Position numbers and translations under genes: made by a program
Shown: piece by piece, positions 9,010 through 18,686 of the stretch
Layout: every line of letters begins with the position of its first letter
How positions within the stretch are numbered: the stretch's first letter is position 1
Assembly (NCBI GenBank): GCA_024508355.1
Contig: JAMZEJ010000001.1
Span: forward strand, 434,001 to 498,000
Length of the DNA: 64,000 nt
Source: Rhizosaccharibacter radicis
Lineage (GTDB): Bacteria; Pseudomonadota; Alphaproteobacteria; Acetobacterales; Acetobacteraceae
Reading direction: 5' to 3'
Notes under the pieces: model-generated
Told to the model about the DNA's origin: nothing
Seen by the model: the letters and a program-made list of their open reading frames with translations, nothing else
Database searches by the model: none

Positions 9010-9738
9010 CTACAGATCGACCCCGTTGGGCAGGATCACGAGGTCGCGCACGGTGACGCCGCTCGGTCGCGTCAGCATGAACAGCACCGCCTCCGCGACT
9101 TCCACCGGCTGCATCAGGCTGTTGTTCGCCAGCGCCTCGTCCATCTTGGCCTTGGGCCAGTCGGCGAGCAGCGCGGTGATCACCGGGCCCGGCAGCACGG
9201 CACCCACTCGCACGCCATGCGGCGCCAGTTGCCGCCGGGTGCTGTGCACGAACGCCTGCACCGCGTGTTTGGACGCGGTGTAGATCGGTTCCCACACCAC
9301 CGGGACCATGCCGGCGATCGACGACGTGAACAGCACGTCCCCGCGCCCGCGCGCAATGAGATGGGGGATCACCGCACGCACCGAGCGGAACGCGGCGTTG
9401 ATGTTGAGGTTGAGCATCCGGTCCCAGGCGTCCGGATCGCCATCCGCCACCGGGCCGCCATTATAGGCGCCGGCATTGGCGTGGAAGATGTCGAGATCGC
9501 CGGCGAGATCGAGGATGCGCGGCAGCATGCCCGACACCGCGCCGGGATCCAGCAGATCCAGGGAGAGCGGCAGCGCATCCGGCCCCAGCTCGTCGCAAAG
9601 TTCCCGCAGCCGATCGGCGGCACGATCCACCAGTACCACCCGGCAGCCGGCTTCCAGCAAGCTCCGCGCACATTCCAGGCCGATGCCGGACGCGGCGCCG
9701 GTGATGGCGGCGATCTTGCCGCGCAGGGACTGGGCCAT
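9010..9738 (-). CDS. rbtD: Ribitol 2-dehydrogenase (SDR)
   Basis: The 242-aa product is a classical SDR that closely follows, from memory, the enterobacterial ribitol dehydrogenase along its whole length. Matching segments include [80 protein letters not shown] with the YxxxK pair, and the C-terminus [15 protein letters not shown]. It would oxidise ribitol to D-ribulose with NAD+ in the cytoplasm. No ribulokinase or pentitol transporter is adjacent, so the rest of the pathway lies elsewhere. The polyol specificity is inferred from resemblance. Confidence 0.85.
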   Translation of the reverse strand: MAQSLRGKIAAITGAASGIGLECARSLLEAGCRVVLVDRAADRLRELCDELGPDALPLSLDLLDPGAVSGMLPRILDLAGDLDIFHANAGAYNGGPVADGDPDAWDRMLNLNINAAFRSVRAVIPHLIARGRGDVLFTSSIAGMVPVVWEPIYTASKHAVQAFVHSTRRQLAPHGVRVGAVLPGPVITALLADWPKAKMDEALANNSLMQPVEVAEAVLFMLTRPSGVTVRDLVILPNGVDL

Positions 9739-10129
9739 CGCGGGCTCTCCTTCGGGTTTAGGGGTTGGTCACCGCCGAACCCTTACGGCCACGGCCGGAC
9801 CTTCTTCACCCATCATGTACCGCAGTCGCGGCGCAAGGGTGAGCCGGATAACGCTGTCCGCGACCGTCCTGGACGACGACACGACCCTGCGGGGCCGCCA
9901 GGGTGCGGCGGCGATTTCAGGAAACGCCCCGGTTCGGGGCTCCGGGCGGCCACGGCTTGTCCGGGAACGTGGCCCGGTGCGGCACGCAAACCGGCCACCG
10001 GTTGGCGGCGGATCTCATGCCCCTCCGCCGAGCCCGTTGTCATCAAGGGTTCTCGACCGCAATACATTTTATGCTTGCATCGTAATGACCTTCGTGTCCA
10101 CGGTTAGTGCTCTGGGCGTGGAGGCGGCG
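9739..10129. other. Intergenic region between rbtD and the XRE gene
   Basis: No convincing gene lies here. The segment at about 10050-10090 is markedly AT-richer than its surroundings (TACATTTTATGCTTGCAT) and probably holds the promoter of the XRE regulator, though no confident -35/-10 pair is visible. The rbtD promoter must also lie here on the other strand. Confidence 0.4.
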
Positions 10130-10480
10130 ATGCAGGGCGAGGGCTCGGCAGACTGGCGCTGGCCGGTCGGGGTCGATCAATACGATACCGGGTCCGGATC
10201 GGAGCGCCGGGTGCGGCTGGGAGCCTATCTCCGGGCACTTCGGGAAGAACTCGGAATGACCCAGGAAGCGGTCGCCGAAGACCTGGGCGTACCGCTCGCG
10301 GCCCTCCGATCAGTGGAGCAGGGCGCCTCTTCCGCCGGTGGCGTGCTGATGCGGGATCTCCAGCGGCTTTATCGTGCGGAGCCTGCCAGTTTCGGACTGG
10401 AATGGCTCAGATGCTCGGAGCCGCTCTTGTTCAGGATGATCTGCCGGTTGCCGGAACGACCGGGCGCCGGGCGAACCTGA
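10130..10480 (+). CDS. XRE-family helix-turn-helix transcriptional regulator
   Basis: The 116-aa product contains a Cro/C1-type HTH at about residues 30-85: LGAYLRALREELGMTQEAVAEDLG, with the second helix pair in VPLAALRSVEQG. The start at 10130 is chosen because GGAGG lies five bases upstream; an in-frame ATG at 10085 has none. There is no ligand domain and the C-terminus is short. It is convergent with the small gene at 10497. It may be a stand-alone or antitoxin-like regulator, but no toxin partner is visible. Confidence 0.75.
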   Translation: MQGEGSADWRWPVGVDQYDTGSGSERRVRLGAYLRALREELGMTQEAVAEDLGVPLAALRSVEQGASSAGGVLMRDLQRLYRAEPASFGLEWLRCSEPLLFRMICRLPERPGAGRT

Positions 10481-10496
10481 CCGGCATCCGGGAAGA

Positions 10497-10706
10497 TCAG
10501 GCCGCGGCGATCCGCCGGCTGTCGAGACGGTCCTCGGCCACCATGCGCTCGTGGTTGTCGCGCTCGCTGCGCACGCGGTAGTCGAAGCTGTTGTGCTGCA
10601 TCGGCATCACGCGCAGCACGATGTAGTCGCCTTGCGCCTTCTGGTTGTCGATACCGGCGGGCGTGAAGACGACCTGTTCGCCGACGGCAAATCTCGCTTT
10701 GCGCAT
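10497..10706 (-). CDS. Small conserved-looking hypothetical protein
   Basis: The 69-aa product (MRKARFAVGEQVVF...) begins with a beta-rich, KOW/SH3-like start (FAVGEQVVFTPAGI), followed by YIVLRVMPMQ and an Arg/Asp-rich helix (RSERDNHERMVAEDRL). A GGAAAAGAG ribosome site precedes the ATG. Similar stand-alone small proteins occur in alphaproteobacteria, but I know of no assigned function. It is followed on the same strand, upstream, by the cold-shock gene about 60 bp away. Confidence 0.65.
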   Translation of the reverse strand: MRKARFAVGEQVVFTPAGIDNQKAQGDYIVLRVMPMQHNSFDYRVRSERDNHERMVAEDRLDSRRIAAA

Positions 10707-10765
10707 GGCTCTTTTCCGTTGTCTGTCAGGGGATGGAGAGCCCGCGGTCCGAGCCCTCCGGTATC

Positions 10766-10975
10766 TCAGGCTTCCAGCTTCAGGTTGACCGCCGACATCT
10801 TGCCCTGGTTGCTCGGTGCCAGATCAAAGGCGACCTGCTGGCCATCGCTCAGGGTGCCGAGACCGGCGCGTTCCACGGCGGTGATATGGACGAAGACGTC
10901 CTTCGAACCATCGGCCGGCTGGATGAAGCCGTAGCCCTTCTGGGTGTTGAACCACTTCACGGTGCCGCTCGACAT
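10766..10975 (-). CDS. CspA-family cold-shock protein
   Basis: The 69-aa single cold-shock domain is full length. The RNP1 motif KGYGFIQP and RNP2 motif VFVHI are intact, with the flanking GTVKWFN start typical of CspA. It binds single-stranded nucleic acids and melts RNA structure in the cytoplasm. The ATG at 10975 has AAGGAG upstream, and over 200 bp of untranslated leader-like sequence precedes it, as is common for thermosensitive csp messages. Confidence 0.93.
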   Translation of the reverse strand: MSSGTVKWFNTQKGYGFIQPADGSKDVFVHITAVERAGLGTLSDGQQVAFDLAPSNQGKMSAVNLKLEA

Positions 10976-11210
10976 CGCGTTTCTCCTTAAAGGGCCGGAA
11001 CCGACAAGAGCGCCGGTCGTCACGATCTTCATGGGGAGAACAAATATCTGCGCGTGTCAGACGAGACGTCTATTTCCGGTCGCGAAAAAATGGCCGTCCT
11101 CTTTATGTCGCACCGAAACATGAGCTCGGCAACATAAAGTTTTCGATCAACCGAGGATTGCTCATGAACAGGCTTGCTCGCGCGTCCGATTGCGCGTCCA
11201 TTGGAACGGC

Positions 11211-11750
11211 ATGACACCTGACCATCACCGGCCGGACCAGCAGCCCTTGTCCCTGCATGGACAACCCGGCGTCACCAGCGTCCATCACCACGACCTGATC
11301 CTGTTGATCGGCCCCCATATCGGCGGCGGTCGTTCGTGGCAGGTGCGCGACGGGGACGCGATGCTGGCATGGGGGTCGACCGCCGCGCTGTCGCTCCCCG
11401 GGGGCGCCACGTTCCGCCCGGCGGTGGAACAGGCCCAGGCCGCCGCCGACGCCATCGTCGCGGCCCGAACCCCGACGGCGTCCGTTCCGCCGATCCCTGC
11501 GGGCTCAGGGGTGAGCGTGAGCCTGCTGTATCGGAGCAGCAACGGCGACCGCTGGGATGTCCATCATGACCCGGTCGCCGCGTCGGGTCCGGTGGTTCGC
11601 CATACGCCCAACGCGGCCTCGGGGGGACGTGCAACCGACACCACGCTGGAAGTCTTCGCCACGACCACGCCCGCCGGGCCCGAGCATGTCGCTGCTCTCG
11701 AGTGGCTGGGAGAACACCGGGGCGCGTGCCCCGGCTTCAACAGTGGCTGA
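11211..11750 (+). CDS. Hypothetical protein
   Basis: The 179-aa product has no recognised domain. The first third has a hydrophobic strand (HDLILLIGPHIGGG), followed by an Ala-rich helix (VEQAQAAADAIVAA), beta-like segments and the acidic VAALEWLGEHRG near the end. Composition and codon bias look like a real soluble protein rather than a shadow frame. It overlaps the convergent response regulator by 14 bases. The start at 11211 is the first ATG with reasonable context; an upstream non-ATG start at 11190 is possible. Confidence 0.55.
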   Translation: MTPDHHRPDQQPLSLHGQPGVTSVHHHDLILLIGPHIGGGRSWQVRDGDAMLAWGSTAALSLPGGATFRPAVEQAQAAADAIVAARTPTASVPPIPAGSGVSVSLLYRSSNGDRWDVHHDPVAASGPVVRHTPNAASGGRATDTTLEVFATTTPAGPEHVAALEWLGEHRGACPGFNSG

Positions 11751-12099
11751 GGATGTGGTTGCGAACCTCATCCAGCCGAAACGGCTTGCTCATCACGCGG
11801 CAGCCGGCGTCCAGATCGTGAAGCCGTTCCGCGTCCGGACGTCCCGTGATCACCAGGATCACCGCGTCGGGGAACCGCCGTCGCACCAGCTGCGCCACGT
11901 GAACGCCATCCCGGTCGCCCGCCATGTGCAGGTCCGTCACCAGCGCCCGGATCGCGCGCGGAGGTTGCTTCACCAGGTCGAACGCCTCGTCCGCGTTCGC
12001 CGCCATCCGGATGATGAAGCCGTCATCGGCCATCCACTCCGCGATCATCTCCCGGATCGTCACCTCGTCATCGACCAGCAACAGGCACATCTTCTTCAT
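11737..12099 (-). CDS. Single-domain response regulator (receiver only)
   Basis: The 120-aa product is a complete receiver domain. The acidic pair is in LLVDDE (residues 8-12), the phospho-acceptor Asp is in LVTDLHMAG, the conserved Thr is in VILVITGR, and the lysine is in VMSKPF. There is no output domain, so it probably acts in a phosphorelay or by protein contact, like CheY- or FixJ-receiver-like proteins attached to hybrid kinases. No kinase is adjacent. The hybrid LOV kinase at 61864 is far away and carries its own receiver. Confidence 0.88.
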   Translation of the reverse strand: MKKMCLLLVDDEVTIREMIAEWMADDGFIIRMAANADEAFDLVKQPPRAIRALVTDLHMAGDRDGVHVAQLVRRRFPDAVILVITGRPDAERLHDLDAGCRVMSKPFRLDEVRNHILSHC

Positions 12100-12709
12100 C
12101 CCAGCGCAGCCTCCACCAACGTCCCGGGACGCCGGTGGGTGCAGCCGCGGCTGGCGATTCCGTGAAAACCCACCATCGTCGACCTGGAACGTGTGTTTCG
12201 GGCCACTCGTGACGAGCCCGGAAACCCCCGTCCGCCTGCCATCATGCAGTTGCCGCGCGGGCCCGATATCCCCGCCGGAAGTACCTTCCCGACAGGCACG
12301 GGGAGGGGCCTATACCGGCTCACAGGCTGACGATGCATGGTCCCCAAGCTTGAACCTTGCCCTTCGATGGCCCGGACCAGCGCCTGCCCGGGCGCCGCTC
12401 CGCGGCCTGCCACGCCACGAAACAGGGAGCGGCCGCTTCCGGACCCGGAAGCGATCGACAGCATACGGACATGCTCCGGTTGTTCCCGAACCCGGCGTCC
12501 GGCGCGGTCGCCCCGTCCCCGGGCTTGCGGCAGCCAAGACACGGTGTCGTTCGTTTCGGCCTCGCAGCGAACAGGACCCTCCTACTGAACGTTATACTCT
12601 ATTGCTGGCGAGGCTCCGGCTGAGGCAACGTCGCTCGAAGGTCGTCGAGGATGTTCCGGACGCGTTCACTGGGATCGCCCGCTCCCCCGTTCGACCGGCT
12701 GGTGCATCA
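12100..12709. other. Intergenic region with a candidate promoter
   Basis: No credible gene lies here. A good -10-like hexamer, TATACT, occurs at 12593-12598, about 110 bp before the GntR gene, within an AT-richer patch; no clear -35 matches it. The remainder is G+C-rich without notable repeats. Confidence 0.35.
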
Positions 12710-13450
12710 ATGAGCGACACGACCATTTCGACCGACGGCGACGCCCTCCTGGCGTCCCCAGCGATCAGCCTCGCGCAGCAGGCCTACGAGTATATCCGCG
12801 CCGCCCTGCTGTCCGGGCGCTTCACCTCGGGCCAGAAGCTCGTGCTCCGGCCGCTCGCCAAGGAGATCGGCATCAGCCTGACCCCCCTTCGCGACGCCCT
12901 GCTCAGGCTGGTGGTGGAACAGGCCCTGGTGGTGAACACGCGCGGCGGCGTGGTGTGCGTACCTCGCATCACTGCCGACGAGCTCGAGCAGATCCTGGCC
13001 GTCCGCGTGCCGCTCGAAGGCGAGGTGGCGGCCCGGGCCGCGTCGCGCATCACGGACGATCAGGTGGCGGAGCTCCGGCGGATCCATGCCGACTACGCGG
13101 CCAGCGTCCAGGCCGGCGAGGACACCGCCATGTTGCACAACCTCCGCTTCCATCGGCGGATCGGCGAGATCGGCGGCGCCCGGATCGTGAACAACATCCT
13201 CGATGGCATCTGGCTGCGTCTCGGGCCGCTCAGCCGCGTTCCTGGCACGGATCTGGTCGAACTGCTCGACCATCCGCATCATGCGCTCATCGCCGCGCTG
13301 GAAGCTCGCGATCCCGTGCAGGCCCGCGACGCGGCGATCCGGGAGGTACGCCATGGTCACGACGTCACCCTGTCCAGGCTGGCTCACCTCGGCGAGCAAG
13401 GCCACGCGACGAGCGACCGCGGCGTCTGCAAGCTCCTCCGCGTCGGCTGA
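12710..13450 (+). CDS. GntR family transcriptional regulator, FCD subfamily
   Basis: The 246-aa product has a GntR winged helix (about residues 22-90: QAYEYIRAALLSGRF, then PLAKEIGISLTPLRDALLRLV) and a C-terminal FCD domain (EQILAVRVPLEGEVAARAAS; HNLRFHRRIGEIGG; HPHHALIAALEARD) with the metal-binding His residues. It is convergent with paoC, 21 bp away, so it need not control paoABC. The effector is probably a small organic acid, as is usual for the family, but this cannot be read from the sequence. Confidence 0.9.
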   Translation: MSDTTISTDGDALLASPAISLAQQAYEYIRAALLSGRFTSGQKLVLRPLAKEIGISLTPLRDALLRLVVEQALVVNTRGGVVCVPRITADELEQILAVRVPLEGEVAARAASRITDDQVAELRRIHADYAASVQAGEDTAMLHNLRFHRRIGEIGGARIVNNILDGIWLRLGPLSRVPGTDLVELLDHPHHALIAALEARDPVQARDAAIREVRHGHDVTLSRLAHLGEQGHATSDRGVCKLLRVG

Positions 13451-13471
13451 TCTGCGCGGGAAGAGCCCGGG

Positions 13472-15688
13472 TCAGGCCAGTTCCGGCAGCCTTTGCAGGT
13501 GCTTGTCCAGCGTCACCGGATAATCCCGCACCCTGACGCCGGTGGCGTTGTAGACCGCGTTGGCGATGGCGGCCGCCACCCCGCACAGCCCCAGCTCGCC
13601 CACGCCCTTGGCCTTCATCGGCGAGGAAACCGGGTCCGCTTCGGGCAGGAACACCACGTCCTGGTGCGGGATGTCGGCATGCACCGGCACCTCGTATCCG
13701 GCCAGATCGTGGTTCACGAAGAAGCCGCGGCGCTTGTCCACCGCCAGCTCCTCCATCAACGCGCCGCCGGCACCCATGGTCATGGCGCCGATCACCTGCG
13801 AGCGCGCCGTCTTGGGGTTGAGGATCCGCCCCGCGGCGCAGACCGCCAGCATCCGCCGGAGCCTTACCTCGCCGGTGAACCCATCCACCGCCGCCTCCAC
13901 GAAATGCGCCGCGAAGGTGGATTGCTGGTACTGCTTCGCCAGGGAGCCGTACTCGATGCGGTCATCGCCCACGAGGTCGCCGTGCAGGGCGGCGTCCGCC
14001 AGACGGATCGACCGGCCGCCGGCGGCCACCCGACCGCCCGAGAACTCGGCCCGGTCCGGATCGAGGCCACCCGCCCTGGCCACCGCGTCGCGCAGCTTCA
14101 CGCAGGCCGCATAAACGCCCGAGGTGGAGTTGTTCGCACCCCACTGGCCGCCCGAGCCCGCGGATGCCGGAAAGTCGGAATCGCCCAGCCGCACCACCAC
14201 CTGGTCCAGCTCGACCCCCATCATCTCGGCCGCCGTCTGCGCGATGATGGTGTAGGAGCCGGTGCCGATATCGGTCATGTCGGTCTCGACCGTGACGGTG
14301 CCGCGCTTGTCCAGCCGCACCCGGGCGCCCGAGGGTTGCAGGAGGTTGTTGCGGAACCCGGCCGACACCCCCATCCCCACCAGCCAGCGCCCGTCCCGTA
14401 CTGTCCCCGGGCGGGGCTTGCGCCGGTCCCAGCCGAACCGCGCGGCGCCGGTGCGCAAGCATTCCACCAGCTGGCGCTGCGAGAAGGGACGGCCGGGCTT
14501 TTCCGGATCGGTCTGGGTGTCGTTGAGGATGCGGAAGCGCACCGGGTCCATGTCGAGCGCCTCGGCCATCTCGTCCATGGCCATCTCCAGCGCCATCAGA
14601 CCCGGCGCCTCGCCGGGCGCGCGCATGGCGTTGCCTTCCGGCAGGTCCAGCGTCGCCAGCCGCATGGAGATCAGCCGGTTGGCGCCGGCATAGAGCAGCT
14701 TGGTCTGCGCCACCGCCGTTTCCGGCTTGCCGTCGGGCAGGTCGCCGGACAGGCTCTCGTGCGCGATGGCGACCAGCCGCCCGTCGCGCCCGGCGCCCAG
14801 CCGGATTCGCTGCATGGTCGCCGGCCGGTGCGTGGTGTTGTTGAAGATCAGCGGCCGCGTCAGCGCGACCTTCACGGGCCGTCCCGCGGCCCTGGCGCCC
14901 AGCGCCGCCAGCACGGAGTCGGCCCGGACGAACAGCTTGCCGCCGAAGCCGCCGCCGATGAACGGCGAATCCACCCGCAGCTTGTCCGGCGACATCCCCA
15001 GCGTCTTGGCGAGGTCGCGCTTGTTCCAGGCGATCATCTGGTTGGAGGTCCAGATCGTCAGCCGGTCGCCGTCCCAGGCCGCGATGGTGGCGTGCGGCTC
15101 CATCATCGCGTGGCTCTCGTCCGGCGTGGTGTAGCGCTGGTCCAGCTTCACCGACGCCTGCGCGAACGCCATATCGAAATCGCCGACCCGGTCGAGCTTG
15201 GGGCCGCCGCTGCCTTCGCCGCTGCTGCCGCCGACCAGGGGCGCGTCCTCGTGGGCCTGCAGGTCGAAACGGCCGGGCGTCGCCTGGTACTCCGGATGCA
15301 GCAGGAACGCCGCGCCCCGGGCTTGCTCGAAGGTCTCGGCCACCACCAGCGCGATTGCCTGGTGGTAGTGCTGGATCTCGGCACCTCCGAACAGCGAGGC
15401 GGTGTTCATCTTGCTCAACGGCAGCCGGTCCATGTCCAGGGTGGACACCACCGCCAGCACCCCGGGCGCGCTTTTCGCCGCCGACACGTCCAGGCGCGTG
15501 AGCCGCCCCTTGGCGATGCCGGCACCCACGACATAGCCATAGGCCTGGTTCGGCACGACGTCGTGGCGCTCATAGGCGTAGGGCGCGGTACCGGTGGTCT
15601 TCCGCGGACCGTCGATCCGGTCGGTGGGGCGCCCCACCACCCGGAGCTTGTCGATGGGATTGGCGCCGGCGGGAGCGTCGAACTTCAT
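13472..15688 (-). CDS. paoC: Periplasmic aldehyde oxidoreductase, molybdenum-binding subunit
   Basis: The 738-aa product is a xanthine-oxidase-family large subunit. It carries the molybdopterin-cytosine-dinucleotide binding loops (GGGFGGKLFVRADS; AMRAPGEAPGLMALEMAMDEMAE; GSGGQWGANNSTSG) and the catalytic Glu in KAKGVGELGLCG near the C-terminus. Length and order match E. coli PaoC (YagR). With PaoA and PaoB it would oxidise aromatic and other aldehydes to acids in the periplasm. It is the last gene of the operon, 76 bp after paoB. A 15-bp tandem duplication lies in that gap. A PaoD-like maturation chaperone is not in the window. Confidence 0.9.
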   Translation of the reverse strand: MKFDAPAGANPIDKLRVVGRPTDRIDGPRKTTGTAPYAYERHDVVPNQAYGYVVGAGIAKGRLTRLDVSAAKSAPGVLAVVSTLDMDRLPLSKMNTASLFGGAEIQHYHQAIALVVAETFEQARGAAFLLHPEYQATPGRFDLQAHEDAPLVGGSSGEGSGGPKLDRVGDFDMAFAQASVKLDQRYTTPDESHAMMEPHATIAAWDGDRLTIWTSNQMIAWNKRDLAKTLGMSPDKLRVDSPFIGGGFGGKLFVRADSVLAALGARAAGRPVKVALTRPLIFNNTTHRPATMQRIRLGAGRDGRLVAIAHESLSGDLPDGKPETAVAQTKLLYAGANRLISMRLATLDLPEGNAMRAPGEAPGLMALEMAMDEMAEALDMDPVRFRILNDTQTDPEKPGRPFSQRQLVECLRTGAARFGWDRRKPRPGTVRDGRWLVGMGVSAGFRNNLLQPSGARVRLDKRGTVTVETDMTDIGTGSYTIIAQTAAEMMGVELDQVVVRLGDSDFPASAGSGGQWGANNSTSGVYAACVKLRDAVARAGGLDPDRAEFSGGRVAAGGRSIRLADAALHGDLVGDDRIEYGSLAKQYQQSTFAAHFVEAAVDGFTGEVRLRRMLAVCAAGRILNPKTARSQVIGAMTMGAGGALMEELAVDKRRGFFVNHDLAGYEVPVHADIPHQDVVFLPEADPVSSPMKAKGVGELGLCGVAAAIANAVYNATGVRVRDYPVTLDKHLQRLPELA

Positions 15689-15704
15689 GCGGGCATGTCC
15701 GGAC

Positions 15705-15734
15705 GGGAGCGAAACGGGCGGGAGCGAAACGGGC
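15705..15734. repeat. 15-bp tandem duplication upstream of paoC
   Basis: GGGAGCGAAACGGGC occurs twice head to tail in the paoB-paoC gap, 17 bases before the paoC ATG. It spans where the paoC ribosome site would lie, and that site is otherwise weak. Confidence 0.8.
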
Positions 15735-15764
15735 GGAACGGATGTCGCGGCGACGGGGCGCGTC

Positions 15765-16718
15765 TCATGCGGCCTTCGCCTCGCTCATCACCAGGGCGAG
15801 CGTACGCTCGGCGAGCGGCAGCTTGAACGCGTTGTCGCCGGCGGGACGGGCGCCGGCCAGCAGCGGCTCGGCCACCGCGCGCGAGCCGTGCTTCATCGCG
15901 GCGTCGGCCGCATCCACCCGCCAGGGCTTCGGCGCCACCCCGCCCAGCGCCACCCGGCCGGAACCGTCCGGATGGATCACGGCCGCCACCGAGACCAGCG
16001 CGAAGGCGTAGGACGCCCGGTCGCGCACCTTCTGGTAGAAATGCCGTCCGCCCAGCGGTGCCGGCAGCGTCACCGCGGTGATCAGCTCGCCCGGCCGCAG
16101 CGCGTTCTCCTTCTGCGGCGTGTCGCCCGGCAGCAGATGGAAATCCGCGATCGGGATCGCGCGCGTTCCGCCGTCGGGAGACACTGTCTCCACGGTGGCG
16201 TCCAGCACCCGCATCGCCACGGCCATGTCGCCCGGATAGGTAGCAATGCAATGGTCGCTGGCGCCGATCACGGCGAGCTGCCGGCTGATCCCGCCGATCG
16301 CGGCGCAGCCCGAGCCGGGCGCGCGTTTGTTGCAGGGCTGAGCGGTGTCGTAGAAATACGGGCATCGCGTGCGCTGCAGCAGGTTGCCGGCCGTGGTGGC
16401 CTTGTTGCGCAGCTGGCCGGACGCGCCCGCCACGATCGCCCGGCTCAGCACGCCGTAATGCTTCCGGATGCGCCGGTCGGCGGCGAGGGCCGTGTTGCGC
16501 ACCAGCGCACCGATGCGCACCCCGCCGCCCGGGATGTCCTCGATGCGGTCCAGCGCCAGGCGGTTCACGTCCACCAGATGCGTCGGCGTCTCGATCTGGA
16601 GCTTCATCAGGTCGAGGATGTTGGTGCCGCCGGCGATGAACTTCGCGCCCGGGGTGCGGGCCACCGCCGCCGCCGCCGCGGCGGGACTGTCGGCACGCTC
16701 GTAGGTGAAGGGTTTCAT
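15765..16718 (-). CDS. paoB: Periplasmic aldehyde oxidoreductase, FAD-binding subunit
   Basis: The 317-aa product belongs to the CO-dehydrogenase/xanthine-oxidase FAD subunit family. The FAD loop is [13 protein letters not shown], with a second flavin segment [16 protein letters not shown]. An insert with four cysteines ([21 protein letters not shown]) follows, as in E. coli PaoB, where it holds an extra [4Fe-4S] cluster. The start codon overlaps the paoA stop as ATGA, so the two are translationally coupled. It relays electrons from PaoC and PaoA to an acceptor. Confidence 0.9.
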   Translation of the reverse strand: MKPFTYERADSPAAAAAAVARTPGAKFIAGGTNILDLMKLQIETPTHLVDVNRLALDRIEDIPGGGVRIGALVRNTALAADRRIRKHYGVLSRAIVAGASGQLRNKATTAGNLLQRTRCPYFYDTAQPCNKRAPGSGCAAIGGISRQLAVIGASDHCIATYPGDMAVAMRVLDATVETVSPDGGTRAIPIADFHLLPGDTPQKENALRPGELITAVTLPAPLGGRHFYQKVRDRASYAFALVSVAAVIHPDGSGRVALGGVAPKPWRVDAADAAMKHGSRAVAEPLLAGARPAGDNAFKLPLAERTLALVMSEAKAA

Positions 16719-17395
16719 GCGCCGTGCTCCGCCAGCTCGGCCATCGCCTCGGCGATGTTGGAATAGGCGCCGCATCGGCAGATATTGCCGCTCATGCGCT
16801 CGCGCATCTCCATGTTGGTGGGCGCCGGCGCCGCTTCGAGATCGGCCGACACGTGGCTCGGCACGCCGGCACGGATCTCGTCCAGCACCGCCACCGCCGA
16901 GCAGATCTGGCCGGGTGTGCAATAGCCGCACTGGTAGCCGTCGTGCCGGATGAAGGCGGCCTGCATCGGATGCAGCCTGTCGGGCGTGCCCAGCCCCTCG
17001 ATGGTGGTGATGCGCGACCCCTCGTGCATCAGGGCCAGCGACAGGCAGCTGTTGATGCGGTGCCCGTCTGCGATCACCGTGCAGGCGCCGCACTGGCCGT
17101 GGTCGCATCCCTTCTTGCTGCCGGTGAGCTGCAGATGCTCGCGCAGCGCGTCCAGCAGGGTGGTGCGCGTATCGAGCCGGAGATGACGGGCGGTGCCGTT
17201 CACCTCCATCGACACCTCCATCAGCACCGGTGCTGCGGCGGCCTGCGCGTCGGCACCTGTTGGTGCCGGCATCGGCTGCCCCAGCGCGGCGGCCGGGGCG
17301 GTGGCGAGCGTGATGGTGGCGCCGCCGGCCAGCAGCGCGTCGCGCCTGGACAGCAACGGCGTCGCGGCTTCGGCCGCCACCGGTTCGTGAGTCAT
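16715..17395 (-). CDS. paoA: Periplasmic aldehyde oxidoreductase, [2Fe-2S] subunit with Tat signal
   Basis: The 226-aa product begins with a twin-arginine signal ([25 protein letters not shown], residues about 16-40), so the folded three-subunit complex is probably exported through Tat. The mature part has the two [2Fe-2S] clusters of the family: [13 protein letters not shown] for the plant-type cluster, and QCGYCTPGQ with [10 protein letters not shown] for the second. It is closely similar to E. coli PaoA (YagT). The start at 17395 is the ATG that places the signal peptide correctly. It is the first gene of paoABC. Confidence 0.92.
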   Translation of the reverse strand: MTHEPVAAEAATPLLSRRDALLAGGATITLATAPAAALGQPMPAPTGADAQAAAAPVLMEVSMEVNGTARHLRLDTRTTLLDALREHLQLTGSKKGCDHGQCGACTVIADGHRINSCLSLALMHEGSRITTIEGLGTPDRLHPMQAAFIRHDGYQCGYCTPGQICSAVAVLDEIRAGVPSHVSADLEAAPAPTNMEMRERMSGNICRCGAYSNIAEAMAELAEHGA

Positions 17396-17665
17396 GACGG
17401 GATCCTCGGCGCCGGTCGGTGTTGCAACATCGCATATGGGATGCGAACGCCTAGCATCACATCTGGAAGACACCGCAAGAGCTTGCCGTGAGGATTATTT
17501 CTTCGTGAGGCCGCCCAGTGGCGGATACGATATATTCTCAAGGATACAACGACCTATTCATCGCCCGTCGCGGGATCGTCTTGTCGCCGGCCTCCGTCCG
17601 TCGCTGCATGGACGTCCCGCGCCAGCCCCGTAGAATGGTGCGCGGGACGCGGCGGAGAGCAGGGA

Positions 17666-18643
17666 ATGGCGCAGGATCCGTACGAGCTGCTCGGCGTTGG
17701 GCGGGACGCGAGCGCCGACGACATCAAGCGCGCCTATCGTTCGCTCGCGCGCAAGCTGCATCCCGATCTCAATCCGGGCGACGCGGACGCCGAGGCCCGG
17801 TTCAAGGCGATCAACGCCGCCCACGGCCTGCTGTCGGACGCCGATAAGCGCGCCCGCTTCGATCGCGGCGAGATCGATGCGGAGGGCCAGGAGCGCGCGC
17901 CACCCCCGCCCCCCGGCGGCCGGCGCTGGCGCGAGCACGCCGACGGCGCCGAGGGGGCACGCTATCGCTGGCACCGGGGCGAGGCGGGGAGCGACGACGC
18001 CGATGCCGGGGAGTTCGAGGACCTGTTCGCCGATTATCTGCGTCGGGCAAGCGCCGGCGCGCGCGCTGGCGGCCCGAGGCGGGGAAGCGACGTGCAGTAC
18101 AGCCTCACCGTGAGCTTCCTCGACGCGACGCTGGGCGCCACCAACCGCATCACGCTGGCCGACGACCGCACCCTCGACGTGAAGATCCCGCCGGGCATCG
18201 AGACCGGCGGGGTGTTGCGCCTGCGCGGGCGAGGCCGCCCTGGCCGGGAAGGCGGCGCGGACGGCGACGCGTTGATCGAGATCCTGGTGGCCCCCCACCC
18301 GGTGTTCACCCGCGACGGCGCGGTGATCCGGCTCGACCTGCCGGTGAGCGTGCGCGAAGCGGTGCTGGGCGAACGGGTCACCGTGCCCACGCCCGGCGGC
18401 AGCGTGGCGATGCGTCTGCCCGACAACGCCGACGAAGGCACCGTGCTGCGTCTGCGCGGCAAGGGCATCGCCGCGCACGGGGACGTGCCGGCGGGCGATG
18501 TGCTGGTGACGCTGCGCCTGCGCATCGGCCCGCGCGATGCCGGGCTGGTGGAAGCGTTGCGGAACTGGCAGCCGCCGCCGGACGCGCCCGATCCGCGTGC
18601 GGAGCTGATGGCGGCGCTGCGCCGGGCGGGAGGCGAGCCGTGA
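17666..18643 (+). CDS. cbpA: DnaJ-class co-chaperone CbpA
   Basis: The 325-aa product has an N-terminal J-domain (residues about 4-70) with the essential HPD at 33-35 (KLHPDLNPG). A Gly/Arg-rich linker and two DnaJ C-terminal beta domains follow (SLTVSFLDATLGATNRITL; GDVLVTLRLRIGPRD). There is no zinc-finger, which separates CbpA from DnaJ. It stimulates DnaK ATPase and helps refold or hold stressed proteins in the cytoplasm. The next gene encodes its modulator CbpM, confirming the assignment. Confidence 0.92.
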   Translation: MAQDPYELLGVGRDASADDIKRAYRSLARKLHPDLNPGDADAEARFKAINAAHGLLSDADKRARFDRGEIDAEGQERAPPPPPGGRRWREHADGAEGARYRWHRGEAGSDDADAGEFEDLFADYLRRASAGARAGGPRRGSDVQYSLTVSFLDATLGATNRITLADDRTLDVKIPPGIETGGVLRLRGRGRPGREGGADGDALIEILVAPHPVFTRDGAVIRLDLPVSVREAVLGERVTVPTPGGSVAMRLPDNADEGTVLRLRGKGIAAHGDVPAGDVLVTLRLRIGPRDAGLVEALRNWQPPPDAPDPRAELMAALRRAGGEP

Positions 18644-18686
18644 GCCGCGTGTCGTGGACCGGGCGCCGCATCGCGGGAGGACGCGC

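Noticed and set aside
13493..15826. 777-codon plus-strand frame opposite paoC
   Set aside because: PaoC motifs with catalytic Glu lie on the minus strand; the plus frame is His/Arg/Gly-rich without domains.
13472..17395. Aerobic carbon-monoxide dehydrogenase (coxMSL)
   Set aside because: The Tat signal on the [2Fe-2S] subunit, the Cys-rich FAD-subunit insert and the close PaoA match favour aldehyde oxidoreductase; the Cox-type active-site cysteine loop is not seen.
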